This document shows, in pieces, positions 8,510 to 17,534 of a stretch of DNA of 46,323 nt (within the stretch, counting starts at the first letter, position 1; every line of letters starts with the position of its first letter). The position numbers were made by a program, and so were the translations under genes. This stretch comes from Anaerolinea sp. (GTDB taxonomy: Bacteria; Chloroflexota; Limnocylindria; Limnocylindrales; CSP1-4). A model generated the notes under the pieces. It was given only the letters and a program-made list of their open reading frames with translations. It was not told the DNA's origin and did no database searches. Where the stretch lies: the NCBI GenBank assembly GCA_013822395.1, contig PNKK01000018.1, positions 1 through 46,323 on the forward strand, in the 5' to 3' direction.

Positions 8510-10564
8510 TCACGGGGCACGCTCCTCGAGCACGAGCCAGGCGTCCTCGGCGGCCGCCAGCGCCGTCTCCACGTCCGCGAGCTCGCTCGTGATCCGGCGG
8601 AGCTCGATGAAGTTCGCCCGAACCGCCGGGTCGCCCATCGACAGCTCGAGGTGGCTCTTCCGGAGCCCGAGCCGGGTCAGCTCGGCGTCGATGGCCTCGC
8701 GCTGGCGGCGGTAGGCGTCCTTCGACAGCCTCCGGAGGCGCGACGCCGCCGGCGTGGCGGCCGTCGCGCGAGTCGCTGTCGTGGGCACCTCCGGAGCCGT
8801 GCCCCTGACCGGTCCGGTGACCGACGCGATGCCGGTCTCGCCGGCGGTCGAGTCCCCCGCCCGGTGTCCATTCGTCCGGCGCGTCTCCGGGTGCAGTCGC
8901 TGGCGATCCAGCTCCACCGCCGCGGCGACGGTCCAGCCGTTCACGACCGCGTCGCGCCAGGCCCGGTAGCGACCGTCGAACGCCGCGATGAGCCCGCCGT
9001 CGACGACCCACAGCCGCTCGCAGATCGTTTCGAGGAACCGGCGATCGTGCGATACGACGAGGATCGTGGCCGGGCTCTCGGCCAGGAACGCCTCGATCGC
9101 CTCGCGTGCGTCGACGTCGAGGTGGTTCGTGGGCTCGTCGAGGAGCAGCAGGTTCGAGGAGGTGATCCCGAGAAGTGCGAGCGCGAGCCGGCTCCGCTCG
9201 CCGCCGGACAGGAGCCGGACCTCCTTGAAGACGTCGTCGCCGCGGAACAGGAAGCGGGCGAGGTACGCTCGGCCCTCGGCCGGGGTGACCGGAACCGCCT
9301 CGAGCAGCGCGTCGAGGACGGTTGCGCCCGGAATCGCCGCCGCGCGGAGCTGGGCCAGGTAGCCGAGCTGGACGCCGCTTCCGAACGTCACCGACCCGTC
9401 GAGCGGCGGCAGGTCCCCGGCGATCGTTCGGAGGAGGGTCGTCTTGCCGGCACCGTTCGGGCCCACGATCCCGATCCGCTCGCCGCGCCGGGCGGCGAGG
9501 AACGGCGCGCGGGCGACCTCCACGGGTGTTCCGGCCGGTCCCGGCGGGGGCAGGTAGCCGACGACGAGGTCGTCCGCCCGGAGGACGATCTCGCCGGATC
9601 GCGACGGGCCGCCACCCACCAGCCCCGCACTCGGCAGGCGCAGCTTCCTCCGGGACCTCGGAGCCTCAACGGCCTCCGCCTGAAGGCGCTCCAGGCGCGC
9701 CTCGTGCTCGTGCATCTTGGCGAACTTGCGGTGGCTCCGGTACCGCTGCACGAGCTCCTGCTCGCGTGCGATCGATGTTGCCTGGGACTCGCCGTCCTTC
9801 GCCGCGCGCGCGTCGCGCTCTGCGCGCTGGCGGTGGTAGGCGCTGTAGTCGCCGCGAAAGACGGTCAGGCGACGGTCCCGGAGCTCCCAGACTCGCGTCA
9901 CGGTGGCGTCGAGGAATGCTCGATCGTGCGACGCGACGAGGAGCGACCCGGTGCGCCTGCGGAGATGCTCCTCCAGCCACTCGAGCGCGCCGAGGTCGAG
10001 GTGATTGGTCGGCTCGTCCAGGAAGAGGAGATCCGGGTCCGCGATGACGAGGCGGGCCAGCGCCGCCCGTGTCTGCTCGCCACCGGACAGCGACGACGGT
10101 GGTCGGACGACATCCTTGGTGCTGAACCCGAGTCCGGACAGCGCGGCGTCGACCCGCTGGTCCAGCGTGTAGCCGCCGAGAACCTCGAAGCGGTGCTGGA
10201 GCTCGGCATAGTGCGGCTCCGTGACGCGACCGGCGTGCTCCAACGCGGCAAGCTCGTCCGTCATCCGCTCCAGGTTGGCCGCCCCGTGGCGGATCGCGGC
10301 CCGGAGATCCGACGCGGCCATGAACCGCTCGTCGAGATGAGCTTCCTGGGCAAGCATCCCCAGCGACAGCCCGCGCTTCCGGGCCACCGCGCCCCGGTCC
10401 GGCTCGTCCAGGCCAGCGGCGATCCGCATCAGCGTCGTCTTGCCGGCGCCGTTCGGGCCCACGAGGCCGATTCGATCGCCGAGAGCCATCGCGGCGTCGA
10501 TCCGGTCGAGGATGACGAACGTGCCAACCTCGCGAGTGACACCCGTCAGGCGGAGAATCGACAT
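8510..10564 (-). CDS. ABC-F family ATPase (ribosome-associated type)
   Basis: This is a 684-residue soluble protein with two ABC ATPase domains and no membrane segments, the hallmark of the ABC-F family, whose members act on ribosomes (translation factors or antibiotic-protection proteins). Domain 1 has GLVGPNGAGKTTLMRIA near residue 33, LSGGEQTRAALARL and LLFLDEPTNHLDL. The inter-domain linker is charged and helical (ARAAKDGESQATSIAREQEL). Domain 2 has GIVGPNGAGKTTLLRTIAGD near residue 362, LSGGERSRLALALL and LLLLDEPTNHLDV. The C-terminal ~100 residues form a probable coiled coil, as in Uup-type members. ATG at 10564 overlaps the fpg stop by one base, indicating coupling. The subfamily cannot be fixed by eye. 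Confidence 0.9.
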   Translation of the reverse strand: MSILRLTGVTREVGTFVILDRIDAAMALGDRIGLVGPNGAGKTTLMRIAAGLDEPDRGAVARKRGLSLGMLAQEAHLDERFMAASDLRAAIRHGAANLERMTDELAALEHAGRVTEPHYAELQHRFEVLGGYTLDQRVDAALSGLGFSTKDVVRPPSSLSGGEQTRAALARLVIADPDLLFLDEPTNHLDLGALEWLEEHLRRRTGSLLVASHDRAFLDATVTRVWELRDRRLTVFRGDYSAYHRQRAERDARAAKDGESQATSIAREQELVQRYRSHRKFAKMHEHEARLERLQAEAVEAPRSRRKLRLPSAGLVGGGPSRSGEIVLRADDLVVGYLPPPGPAGTPVEVARAPFLAARRGERIGIVGPNGAGKTTLLRTIAGDLPPLDGSVTFGSGVQLGYLAQLRAAAIPGATVLDALLEAVPVTPAEGRAYLARFLFRGDDVFKEVRLLSGGERSRLALALLGITSSNLLLLDEPTNHLDVDAREAIEAFLAESPATILVVSHDRRFLETICERLWVVDGGLIAAFDGRYRAWRDAVVNGWTVAAAVELDRQRLHPETRRTNGHRAGDSTAGETGIASVTGPVRGTAPEVPTTATRATAATPAASRLRRLSKDAYRRQREAIDAELTRLGLRKSHLELSMGDPAVRANFIELRRITSELADVETALAAAEDAWLVLEERAP

Positions 10565-11673
10565 CAGGCCGTCCCCCCGGTGCCGGCTGCCCGCGCCGCA
10601 GCCCGACGGGTCGCGGCGGCACATCGCGTGCGCTCCGCCCGCGCGCGCGCGCGGGCGATCACGGTCGCGATCTCCGCCGGCGTCCGGCCGAGCGCCGCCT
10701 CGCCGTCCAGCTCGGTCCAGCGTCGCCCTGGAGCACCCGGAACGCCCGGAGCACGCCGCGGCGCGGCACCCGCCGGTGGGGTCATACCCCGCAGGATCGC
10801 GAGCGCCGCCCCGCGGTCCGCCGCCGGGAGCCGCTGACACCACGAGCAGAAGTGGGTCGCGCGGCCCCCGATGACAATCCGCCGGATCGGCCGCCCGCAC
10901 CGCCCGCACGGCTCGCCTGTGTGCTGGTAGACGCGCAGGCGCTCCTGCATCGAGCCATCGCCATCCGGCGCCGTGTAGTCGTCGATGGAGCTGCCGCGCC
11001 GCTCGATCGCCTCGGCGAGGATCCGTCGGATCGCCTCGTACAGGCGACGCTCATCGGGCGGTCGGAGCGTTGCGGAGGAGCGGAGCGGGTGGAGTCTCGC
11101 GGCCCAGAGCGCCTCGTCGGCATAGATGTTCCCGATCCCGGCCACGAACGCCTGGTCGAGGAGGAGCGGCTTCAGCCGGCCGCGCCGGCCGCGCAGGCGC
11201 CGGCGAAACGCCCCGAGGGTGAACCGCTCGTCGAGTGGCTCCGGCCCCGTGCCTGCGAAGACGGCCGACCCGCCGATTTCGTGGACCGCCTCACCGCTCG
11301 CCGGGTCGAGGTCGTACAGGCCGATCTTCCCGAACTTCCGAATGTCCCGGAACCGGAGCTCGCGGCCGTCGGCGAGCGCCATGACGAACCGGACGTATGG
11401 GTCGGCCGGCGCTCCGGCCGGAACGACGAACAGCTGGCCCGTCATCTTGAGGTGGATCGTCAGGATCGCGCCCCCGGACAGCCCCAGGACGACCTGCTTG
11501 CCACGCCGTCCGACGGACAGGATCTGCCGGCCGGCGAGCGCCGGCCCGATCGTCGCGGCGTCGTGCGTCCGGAGTGTCCGCGCCCAGTGGCACGCGGCGC
11601 CGGCGATCGTCGCGTCGAGGACGAGGCCGCGCAGGTCGCGCGCGACCGTCTCGACCTCGGGCAGCTCTGGCAT
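10564..11673 (-). CDS. mutM: Formamidopyrimidine-DNA glycosylase (Fpg/MutM)
   Basis: Fpg removes oxidised purines such as 8-oxoguanine in base excision repair and cuts the abasic site by its lyase activity. The 369-residue product starts MPELPEVETVARDL, with the catalytic Pro2 and Glu3, and contains the conserved Lys segment LTIHLKMTGQL and LDQAFVAGIGNIYADEALW with its conserved Asn. It has the C4 zinc finger (CGRCGRPIRRIVIGGRATHF then CSWC). About 85 residues follow the zinc finger, whereas typical Fpg ends there; the tail has a Pro/Arg-rich linker and a helical AEIATVIARARARAERTR segment. Start ATG at 11673 lacks a Shine-Dalgarno, and TATCGT lies 8 nt upstream. First gene of a three-gene operon. 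Confidence 0.95.
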   Translation of the reverse strand: MPELPEVETVARDLRGLVLDATIAGAACHWARTLRTHDAATIGPALAGRQILSVGRRGKQVVLGLSGGAILTIHLKMTGQLFVVPAGAPADPYVRFVMALADGRELRFRDIRKFGKIGLYDLDPASGEAVHEIGGSAVFAGTGPEPLDERFTLGAFRRRLRGRRGRLKPLLLDQAFVAGIGNIYADEALWAARLHPLRSSATLRPPDERRLYEAIRRILAEAIERRGSSIDDYTAPDGDGSMQERLRVYQHTGEPCGRCGRPIRRIVIGGRATHFCSWCQRLPAADRGAALAILRGMTPPAGAAPRRAPGVPGAPGRRWTELDGEAALGRTPAEIATVIARARARAERTRCAAATRRAAARAAGTGGTA

Positions 11674-12013
11674 CGGAGGAGACGATAGGACACGGAGCGT
11701 CGCGCCGCCGCGCCCGCCCTCGCCCGCGGGTTACCGTCCCAGGTCGGCAGCTGATCCTCTGCCCTCGTGCTGGTCCTCCCCCGTCCCGCTCGCCCTTCCC
11801 TGCCGGCTGATCGATCTCGTTCATCAATCCGGCCACAGCTGAGCGTGGCCATGGACCGATTCCGTCGAATCCGTGGGCCGGCCGAGCGTGGCCGTCTCGG
11901 ATCTGATCAATGACGTCGATCACGGGCGGGAGTGCGGGAGCCCATTCGGCTACACGCCCTCGGTCTTCCGCGTGGGCGAGCACCGCGTTCAGCCATGAGA
12001 CCGAGCCGCGCGA
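11674..12013. other. 340-bp intergenic region
   Basis: This lies between the 3' end of the LRR gene and the fpg start, both on the minus strand. It holds the fpg promoter candidate at 11682-11687 and a modest hairpin GGCCAC-N8-GTGGCC at 11831-11850 that could end the polA-LRR transcript. No ORF in it has a recognisable product. Confidence 0.5.
11682..11687 (-). promoter_or_regulatory. Candidate fpg -10 element (TATCGT)
   Basis: TATCGT on the minus strand is 8 nt from the fpg ATG. There is no Shine-Dalgarno between them, so the transcript would be leaderless or nearly so. Confidence 0.4.
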
Positions 12014-12979
12014 CTACTCGCGCATCGCCCGGGACCACTCCAGGCGGAGAGGGTCATCGGGCGGGAGGTCGTGAAGGTTGGGCCAGGGAACGGGCATCTC
12101 GAAGTTCTTGCCCCGCCCGATCGCCACCAGGCCGGGAATCGAATCGAGCACGGCACGCTCGGGTTCGGAAGCCATGGCGAGCTCCAACATGCGCAGCGAC
12201 GGGTGTCTCCGAAGGGGCTCGATCGAGGGGACGCGCGGCAGCAGAAGACGAGCATAGCGCAGCCGCTCGAGCGACCGAAGCGGACCGAGGTCGACCACTT
12301 GACCGGTGAAGACGTTCAGCGTCCTGAGCTGAGCCAGGCCGTCGATCCCCTCGAGCGTCCGGATCCCCGTCATGAACAGCCCGAGCGTGGTGAGGCGGGG
12401 CGAGGACGACGCCAGGGGCCCAAGTTGGCGCATGAAATCGGCGTATCCGATCCACAGGGCCCGCAAGGCCGGGAAGTTGCCGACCAGCTCGGCCGCGGTC
12501 CTGACCTTCGTTTCGGATACGGCGAGCCACTCGAGCCTGGGCAGGCCGGCCGTGATCGCCGGGAGCATAGCCGCGCCGCCCTTGCCGCCGAGCCCGATCC
12601 GAAGCCAGCGCAGCTCCTTGAGCGCCGCCAGGTCGAGGCTTCCGCGCTGCGCCTTGTGCTCGATGATCAGGGCGCGCAGGTCCGGCAGCGATGCGACCGG
12701 ATCGAGGATCGGGCTCCCGTCAGACCTGAGGTGAAGGTACTTGACCTGCGGCAGCTCGCGCAGGAACGACAAGTCCCGGGCGTCGAGGCGCAGAGCGGCC
12801 ACCCCGACCTCGTGCGCCCTGGCGACGATCTCGGCTGGCCTGGTGTAGTAGTCGCTTGCGTACCACAGGCCACCCTCGGCCTCGATGGCGTCCAGGAGGG
12901 ACGGGGGCAGGCCGCCCGTATCGCCGGCTGCCACGTCGACGCGGCTGAGCTCGAGTCGAGGAGGAACAAATCGGGGCAT
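12014..12979 (-). CDS. Leucine-rich-repeat-like protein of unknown function
   Basis: This 321-residue protein is built of repeated units of about 22-26 residues with spaced leucines, such as LPQVKYLHLRSDGSPI, LPDLRALIIEHKAQ, LKELRWLRIGLGGKGG, LPRLEWLAVSETKV, FPALRALWIGYADF, SPRLTTLGLFMTGI and LAQLRTLNVFTGQV. This is a leucine-rich-repeat solenoid pattern. There is no signal peptide or membrane helix, so it is probably cytoplasmic. It starts 6 bp after the polA stop and is probably co-transcribed with polA, but nothing ties it to DNA replication. LRR proteins usually bind other proteins; the partner is unknown. The C-terminus, from EMPVPWPNLHDLPPDDPLRL, is not repetitive. Confidence 0.75.
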   Translation of the reverse strand: MPRFVPPRLELSRVDVAAGDTGGLPPSLLDAIEAEGGLWYASDYYTRPAEIVARAHEVGVAALRLDARDLSFLRELPQVKYLHLRSDGSPILDPVASLPDLRALIIEHKAQRGSLDLAALKELRWLRIGLGGKGGAAMLPAITAGLPRLEWLAVSETKVRTAAELVGNFPALRALWIGYADFMRQLGPLASSSPRLTTLGLFMTGIRTLEGIDGLAQLRTLNVFTGQVVDLGPLRSLERLRYARLLLPRVPSIEPLRRHPSLRMLELAMASEPERAVLDSIPGLVAIGRGKNFEMPVPWPNLHDLPPDDPLRLEWSRAMRE

Positions 12980-12985
12980 CGGCGC

Positions 12986-15916
12986 TCAGGCCTCGGCCTC
13001 GGCGAGCTCGGCCAGGACGGCGTCCAGGCGCGAGACGGGCGCCATCGAGTCCCAGTCGTCGCCGACCTTCACGTCGACCGTCAGCGGGACGTCGAGGGCG
13101 AGGGCGGACTCCATGACCTCGCGGAGGACCGGCACGAGCCGATCGACCTCGTCGCGCGGCACCTCGAGGAGGAGCTCGTCGTGGACCTGGAGGAGCGGCC
13201 GGGCCCGGAAGTCCTCGGCCGCGAGACGCTCGTCGAGCCGGATCATCGCAATCTTCACGATGTCGGCCGCGGTCCCCTGGATCGGCATGTTGATCGCCAT
13301 CCGCTCACCCGCCCCGCGAAGGCTCGGGTTCGAAGCGCGGAGCTCCGGGATCTGCCGCTTCCGCCCGAGGAGCGTCGTGACGAATCCGTCGTGCCTCGCC
13401 GCCTCCTTGATGTGGAGCATGTAGTAGCTGATCCCGGAGTACGCCGCGAAGTACGAGTTGATGAACTCCTGCGCCTCCTGCCGGCTGATCCCCGCCCGGC
13501 TGGACAGCCCGAAGTCGCTCATGCCGTAGGCCAGCCCGAAGTTGACCATCTTGGCCATCGACCGCTCGTCTGCGGTGATCTCCTCCGGCGCCTTGTGGAG
13601 CACCCGCGCCGCGGTCTCACGGTGGATGTCGGCGCCGCGGGCGAAGGCGTCGCGGAGGTGCTCGTCGCCGGAGACGTGGGCGATGATCCGGAGCTCGATC
13701 TGCGAGTAGTCGGCCGCGACGAGGACGAGACCCGGAGCGCCGGCCACGAAGGCGCGCCGGATCCGGCGCCCGAGCGGGGTCCGGATCGGGATGTTCTGGA
13801 GGTTCGGGTCGGACGACGAGAGGCGGCCGGTGGCCGCCACGGCCTGGTGGAACGTCGTGTGGACGCGTCCGTCGGGGGCGATCAGCGCGGGCAGCGCCTC
13901 GACGTACGTCGAGCGGAGCTTCGTGTAGATCCGCCAGTCGAGGATGGGGCGGATGACGGGGTGGACGTCCACGAGCTCCTCGAGGACCGTCGCATCGGTC
14001 GAGTAGCCGGTCTTCGTCTTGCGACCCTTCGGGAGCTTGAGCTCGCCGAACAGGATCTCGCCGAGCTGCTTCGGGGAACCGATCGTGAATTCGTGGCCGA
14101 CGGCGTCGTAGATCTCCCGTTCGAGGCGGGCGATCTCGGCCCCGAACTCGCGATCGAGTGCCGCGAGCGCATCGAGGTCCACGGCCACCCCGACCGCTTC
14201 CATCCGGGCCAGGACGGGGATCAGCGGCAGCTCGATCTCCCGGAACAGGCGATCCAGTCCTTCGGCCACGAGCGCCGTCCCCAGCGGCTCGCGCACCGCC
14301 AGCGCCGCGAGCGCCTCGAGGCCGGCACGATGGACCGGTGAGAGCTCCTTCGCCGGCGGAAGGACGAGGTCCAGGCGCTCGGCGACGACGTCGTCGATCG
14401 TCTGCGAGCGAAGCGCCGCGTTCAGGATGTACGCGGCGATCTGGGTATCGAAGTCGATGGTCGTGGCCGGCCCGTCGGGTTCCTCGGCGAACCGAGCGAC
14501 GAGGACCGGCTTGACCTCGTGGCCCACGAGCGGCACGCGGCTTGCCTCGACCAGGTGTCGGAGGCGCTCCGCGTCGCTCGCTCCGCCGGCCACGACGACC
14601 CGGCCGTCGCCGCCCGCGACGGCGAACGCCAGCGGCGAGCCCATCCGCGGGCGCGGGTCATCGAGGATCAACGCGACGCCGACTGCACGCTGGGAGGCGA
14701 TCCACGGGGCGAGGGTGTCGATCCCGTCGCCCTCGTGAACCTCGAGGATGCCCGGGTCGACGATGGCCGCGGCGAGCGCTGTCGGCAGATCCTCGAACGC
14801 TATCTGGCGGCGCTCGCCCGCCGACGGCCCACCCGTCGCCAAGCCCGGCGTCGGGGCCGGCGTCCCGCCGACGGAATCGAAGGCGAGGGAGAGCTGGAGG
14901 CTGCCGGATGGCGTGACGGCCGCCGGCGAGACGCTCGCTCGGATCGGTCGGCCGCTCCCCCACCCACCCGGGCGATCCGTCCCGACCCGTGCCGCGGGCA
15001 CCGACGGGTTGGCGGCGAGGATCGCCGCCGCGGCATCCGACGCGGACTCGCCGCGAAGCGGCGGGAGCCGGTCCAGCAGCGAGCGAAACTCGTATTCGCG
15101 GAAGAGGCGAACGACCTCCTCGCGGTCATAGTCCCCGAGGCGGGCGGCGTCGAGGTCGATCGAGACCGGGAGGTCGCGGATGATCGTCGACAGCTCGCGG
15201 CCCAGGAAGACCTGCTCGCGATGCTCGGCGAGCTTGTCGCGGAGCTTGTCCGGCTTCACCTCGTCGAGGCGGGCGTAGACGGCATCGAGGTCGCCGAACT
15301 CACGGATCAGCTTCGCCGCCGTCTTCTCCCCCACCCCGGGGACGCCCGGGATGTTGTCCGTCGTGTCTCCCTTGAGCGCCTTGTAGTCGATCATCTGGGA
15401 GGGGGCGAGCTCGAAGCGCTCATGGATCCGCGCGGGGTCGTAGAGGATCGTGTTCTCGACGCCGGACCGCGTCGTCATCAGCCGCACCCGGCCGCTGACG
15501 ATCTGGAGCATGTCGAGATCGCCGGTGACGATCGTCGTATCGAGGCCCCTGGCTTCTGCCTCCACCGTGAGCGTGCCGATCACATCGTCGGCCTCGAAGC
15601 CGGCCAGCTCGTAGACCGGGAACCGGAGGGCCTTCACGACCTCGCGGACCTTGGGGAACTGGTCGCGCAGGTCGTCCGGCATCCGGACGCGGGTGGCCTT
15701 GTATTCGGCGAACCGCTCGTGCCGGAAGGTCGGTCCGGCGAGGTCGAACGCGACCGCGACATAGTCCGGGCGGATGTCCTGGATCCCCCGCAGGACGATG
15801 CTGCAGAACCCGAACACGGCGTTCACCAGCTCGCCCTTTGACGTCGTCAGGGGCGGGAGCGCGAAGTATCCGCGGTAGATGAGCCCGTTGCCGTCGAGCA
15901 GCATCAGGCGTTCCAT
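12986..15916 (-). CDS. polA: DNA polymerase I
   Basis: Pol I fills gaps and removes RNA primers during repair and lagging-strand maturation. The 976-residue product has the N-terminal 5'-3' exonuclease (MLLDGNGLIYRGYFAL, then AGFEADDVIGTL, TGDLDMLQIV and KGDTTDNIPGVPGVGEKTAA, roughly residues 1-290). A linker of about 100 residues and a 3'-5' exonuclease-like domain follow. The C-terminal polymerase has motif A (LVAADYSQIELRI, near 735), motif B (KMVNFGLAYGMSDFGL, near 790) and motif C (QVHDELLLEVP, near 910). The proofreading-like domain keeps DFDTQIAAYILN but lacks the DxE of motif ExoI, so proofreading is probably lost, as in many bacterial PolA. ATG at 15916 has a weak GAGG 7 nt upstream. 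The LRR gene follows after 6 bp. Confidence 0.97.
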   Translation of the reverse strand: MERLMLLDGNGLIYRGYFALPPLTTSKGELVNAVFGFCSIVLRGIQDIRPDYVAVAFDLAGPTFRHERFAEYKATRVRMPDDLRDQFPKVREVVKALRFPVYELAGFEADDVIGTLTVEAEARGLDTTIVTGDLDMLQIVSGRVRLMTTRSGVENTILYDPARIHERFELAPSQMIDYKALKGDTTDNIPGVPGVGEKTAAKLIREFGDLDAVYARLDEVKPDKLRDKLAEHREQVFLGRELSTIIRDLPVSIDLDAARLGDYDREEVVRLFREYEFRSLLDRLPPLRGESASDAAAAILAANPSVPAARVGTDRPGGWGSGRPIRASVSPAAVTPSGSLQLSLAFDSVGGTPAPTPGLATGGPSAGERRQIAFEDLPTALAAAIVDPGILEVHEGDGIDTLAPWIASQRAVGVALILDDPRPRMGSPLAFAVAGGDGRVVVAGGASDAERLRHLVEASRVPLVGHEVKPVLVARFAEEPDGPATTIDFDTQIAAYILNAALRSQTIDDVVAERLDLVLPPAKELSPVHRAGLEALAALAVREPLGTALVAEGLDRLFREIELPLIPVLARMEAVGVAVDLDALAALDREFGAEIARLEREIYDAVGHEFTIGSPKQLGEILFGELKLPKGRKTKTGYSTDATVLEELVDVHPVIRPILDWRIYTKLRSTYVEALPALIAPDGRVHTTFHQAVAATGRLSSSDPNLQNIPIRTPLGRRIRRAFVAGAPGLVLVAADYSQIELRIIAHVSGDEHLRDAFARGADIHRETAARVLHKAPEEITADERSMAKMVNFGLAYGMSDFGLSSRAGISRQEAQEFINSYFAAYSGISYYMLHIKEAARHDGFVTTLLGRKRQIPELRASNPSLRGAGERMAINMPIQGTAADIVKIAMIRLDERLAAEDFRARPLLQVHDELLLEVPRDEVDRLVPVLREVMESALALDVPLTVDVKVGDDWDSMAPVSRLDAVLAELAEAEA

Positions 15917-15962
15917 CGGCGAGCCTCGGCGGGGTGTCCGCGGGATGCGGGACGTGCCGTCA

Positions 15963-15968
15963 AGTGTA
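15963..15968 (-). promoter_or_regulatory. Candidate polA -10 element (TACACT)
   Basis: TACACT on the minus strand lies about 46 nt before the polA ATG and would give a leader of about 40 nt containing the GAGG ribosome site. No clear -35 is seen, so this is weak. Confidence 0.25.
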
Positions 15969-16021
15969 CCGGTGCGCCCTCCTGCGCCCGAGGCCCAGCC
16001 CTCGAGGCTCGCTCTCGAGGC

Positions 16022-16810
16022 TCAGCAAAGCCGGAGCGCGGCTCGTCGGAGCAGGAGGAGGACGATCCCGGCGCCGAGAGATCCGATGCTCAGCGGCACG
16101 AGCGGCGTGGACTCGCCCGGCGGGCCAGGCTCGCGCGCCAACCGCCCGTCGTCGCGCCCGTCCGGTCGGCTGTTCTCGGCGCCGCCGGCCCGATCCACGG
16201 GTCCTGCGAGACCCCGGGGGCTCTTGGCCTCCGGGTTGGGCTGGGGTTCGGCGTCGTTGCAGCCCGATGCCCCGCCCTCCGATGCCCCACCGCCGGACGT
16301 GTCGCCGGGCGGCATGGCCCCGGGCAGCATGGTCCCGGGCTCGCCGCTGGCAATGACGGCCTCGCGTGTCTCCGGGGCGGCGCCGGTGCTGGCCATGAAG
16401 ACCCCGCCGCCCGCGAGCGGCAGCATCGGCAACGCGGCGGCAAGGAGGAGTCCCGCCAGGCCGAGGGTCGTGAGCGTCGCCGCGAGTGGCCGGATCACGC
16501 CGCTGCCCGCGTCCCCGAAGGGGCGGAGGAGCCGGAGCCAGGCGCCGTCCCGGGCGAGCGCCGCGGCTCGGTCATGCGTGACCCGGAAGTCGAGATCCGT
16601 GGGGCGGACGGGCGGCGGGAGGTGGCGGGTCGCCGTCACGATCGACCGAAGCTCGGCAAGGAGATCCTGACACGGCTCGCAGGCGGAGAGGATCGCATCG
16701 GCCTGTTCCAGATCCCTTCCGGCGAGATCTCCGGCGGCGCGAGCGGCGATGAGGAACCGGTCGTGGGTCGCGTGCGAGCCGGCGTTCGGCCCGGTGGTGC
16801 GGGTGGTCAT
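16022..16810 (-). CDS. Anti-sigma-factor-like membrane protein (second of a tandem pair)
   Basis: This 262-residue protein follows the sigma factor and a related protein on the same strand. Its N-terminal part (HDRFLIAARAAGDLAGRDLE, then ILSACEPCQDLLAELRSIVT) aligns by eye with the upstream neighbour and resembles the cytoplasmic anti-sigma domain. It has CEPC but no histidine four residues before the first Cys, so the classical HxxxCxxC zinc anti-sigma motif is incomplete. A hydrophobic segment near residues 100-125 (TLTTLGLAGLLLAAALPMLP) is followed by a Pro/Gly/Ser-rich linker and a second hydrophobic helix near the end (LVPLSIGSLGAGIVLLLL). The ATG at 16810 aligns with the paralogue's start; an upstream in-frame start would give an Arg/Ser-rich shadow. 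Function is inferred from context. Confidence 0.65.
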   Translation of the reverse strand: MTTRTTGPNAGSHATHDRFLIAARAAGDLAGRDLEQADAILSACEPCQDLLAELRSIVTATRHLPPPVRPTDLDFRVTHDRAAALARDGAWLRLLRPFGDAGSGVIRPLAATLTTLGLAGLLLAAALPMLPLAGGGVFMASTGAAPETREAVIASGEPGTMLPGAMPPGDTSGGGASEGGASGCNDAEPQPNPEAKSPRGLAGPVDRAGGAENSRPDGRDDGRLAREPGPPGESTPLVPLSIGSLGAGIVLLLLRRAALRLC

Positions 16811-16847
16811 CTCGCCCGTCTGACGGGCGGACGGACGATCGAGTTCC

Positions 16848-17534
16848 TCAGGGACCGGTTCGGCGGCCGTTCCGGGCAGCCAGCAGCAGGGCGACCCCCA
16901 CCGTGAGGACCACGATCGACGCGATCGCGAGGATGAGCGGAACACGTTCTGCCCACGTCGGTTCGTCGACCGCAGCTCGCTCGTTCAAGCCGGGATCGCC
17001 CATCAGGGACAGAGCGGAGGCATCGGTCGGGGCCGGCGCCACAGCGGCTCCCTGGGTGGCGGCATCCTTTCGGACGCCGGAGCTGTATTCCAGCGACGCC
17101 GGCCCCCCGGTCGGGCTGAGCAGTGCCGGCCTCCCGGCTGCGCCCAGCAGCGCCGGCATCCCGGTCGACACGAGGAGTCCCGCGACCCCGAGGGCCGCAA
17201 GCGCGCCGCCGAGTCCGCGCGCTCGGCGGCGGTCACGGCCGACCAGCCGTCCCAGGCCGAATGGGCCGCGGCGGCGCAGTCGTGCCGCGTCGGCCTCGGT
17301 GAGGCGGAAGTCGCGCGGCGCGGGCGTGGTGGCGGCACGGAGCGACGCCGCCCCGAGCTCGCGCGTCGCCGCGACGATCGCCCTGAGGTCGGACGCGAGG
17401 GATGCACACGCGTCGCAGGAGGCAAGGAGATCGCTCGCGATCACGGCCTCGCTCCCGACGAGATCGCCCGCCGCCGCGCGTGCGACAAGTCCGAGATCAT
17501 GGGAATCGTGGGCGGCGGCGCGGCGGTCATTCAC
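16848..17534 (-). CDS. Anti-sigma-factor-like membrane protein (first of a tandem pair)
   Basis: This 228-residue protein begins with GTG at 17534, overlapping the sigma gene by 8 bp, so the two are translationally coupled. That is the usual arrangement of an ECF sigma factor and its anti-sigma factor. The N-terminal domain reads HDLGLVARAAAGDLVGSEAV, then LLASCDACASLASDLRAIVA, with CxxC but no matching His of the zinc anti-sigma motif. A first membrane helix lies near residues 110-130 (ALAALGVAGLLVSTGMPALL) and a second near the C-terminus (VPLILAIASIVVLTVGVALL), with an extracytoplasmic linker of about 65 residues between. It probably binds the ECF sigma factor at the membrane. No direct proof exists in the sequence. 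Confidence 0.7.
   Translation of the reverse strand: MNDRRAAAHDSHDLGLVARAAAGDLVGSEAVIASDLLASCDACASLASDLRAIVAATRELGAASLRAATTPAPRDFRLTEADAARLRRRGPFGLGRLVGRDRRRARGLGGALAALGVAGLLVSTGMPALLGAAGRPALLSPTGGPASLEYSSGVRKDAATQGAAVAPAPTDASALSLMGDPGLNERAAVDEPTWAERVPLILAIASIVVLTVGVALLLAARNGRRTGP

Noticed and set aside
10565..10909. N-terminal extension of the ABC-F gene
   Set aside because: The added residues overlap fpg in another frame and lack ABC-F similarity; the ATG at 10564 overlaps the fpg stop and begins the standard N-terminus.
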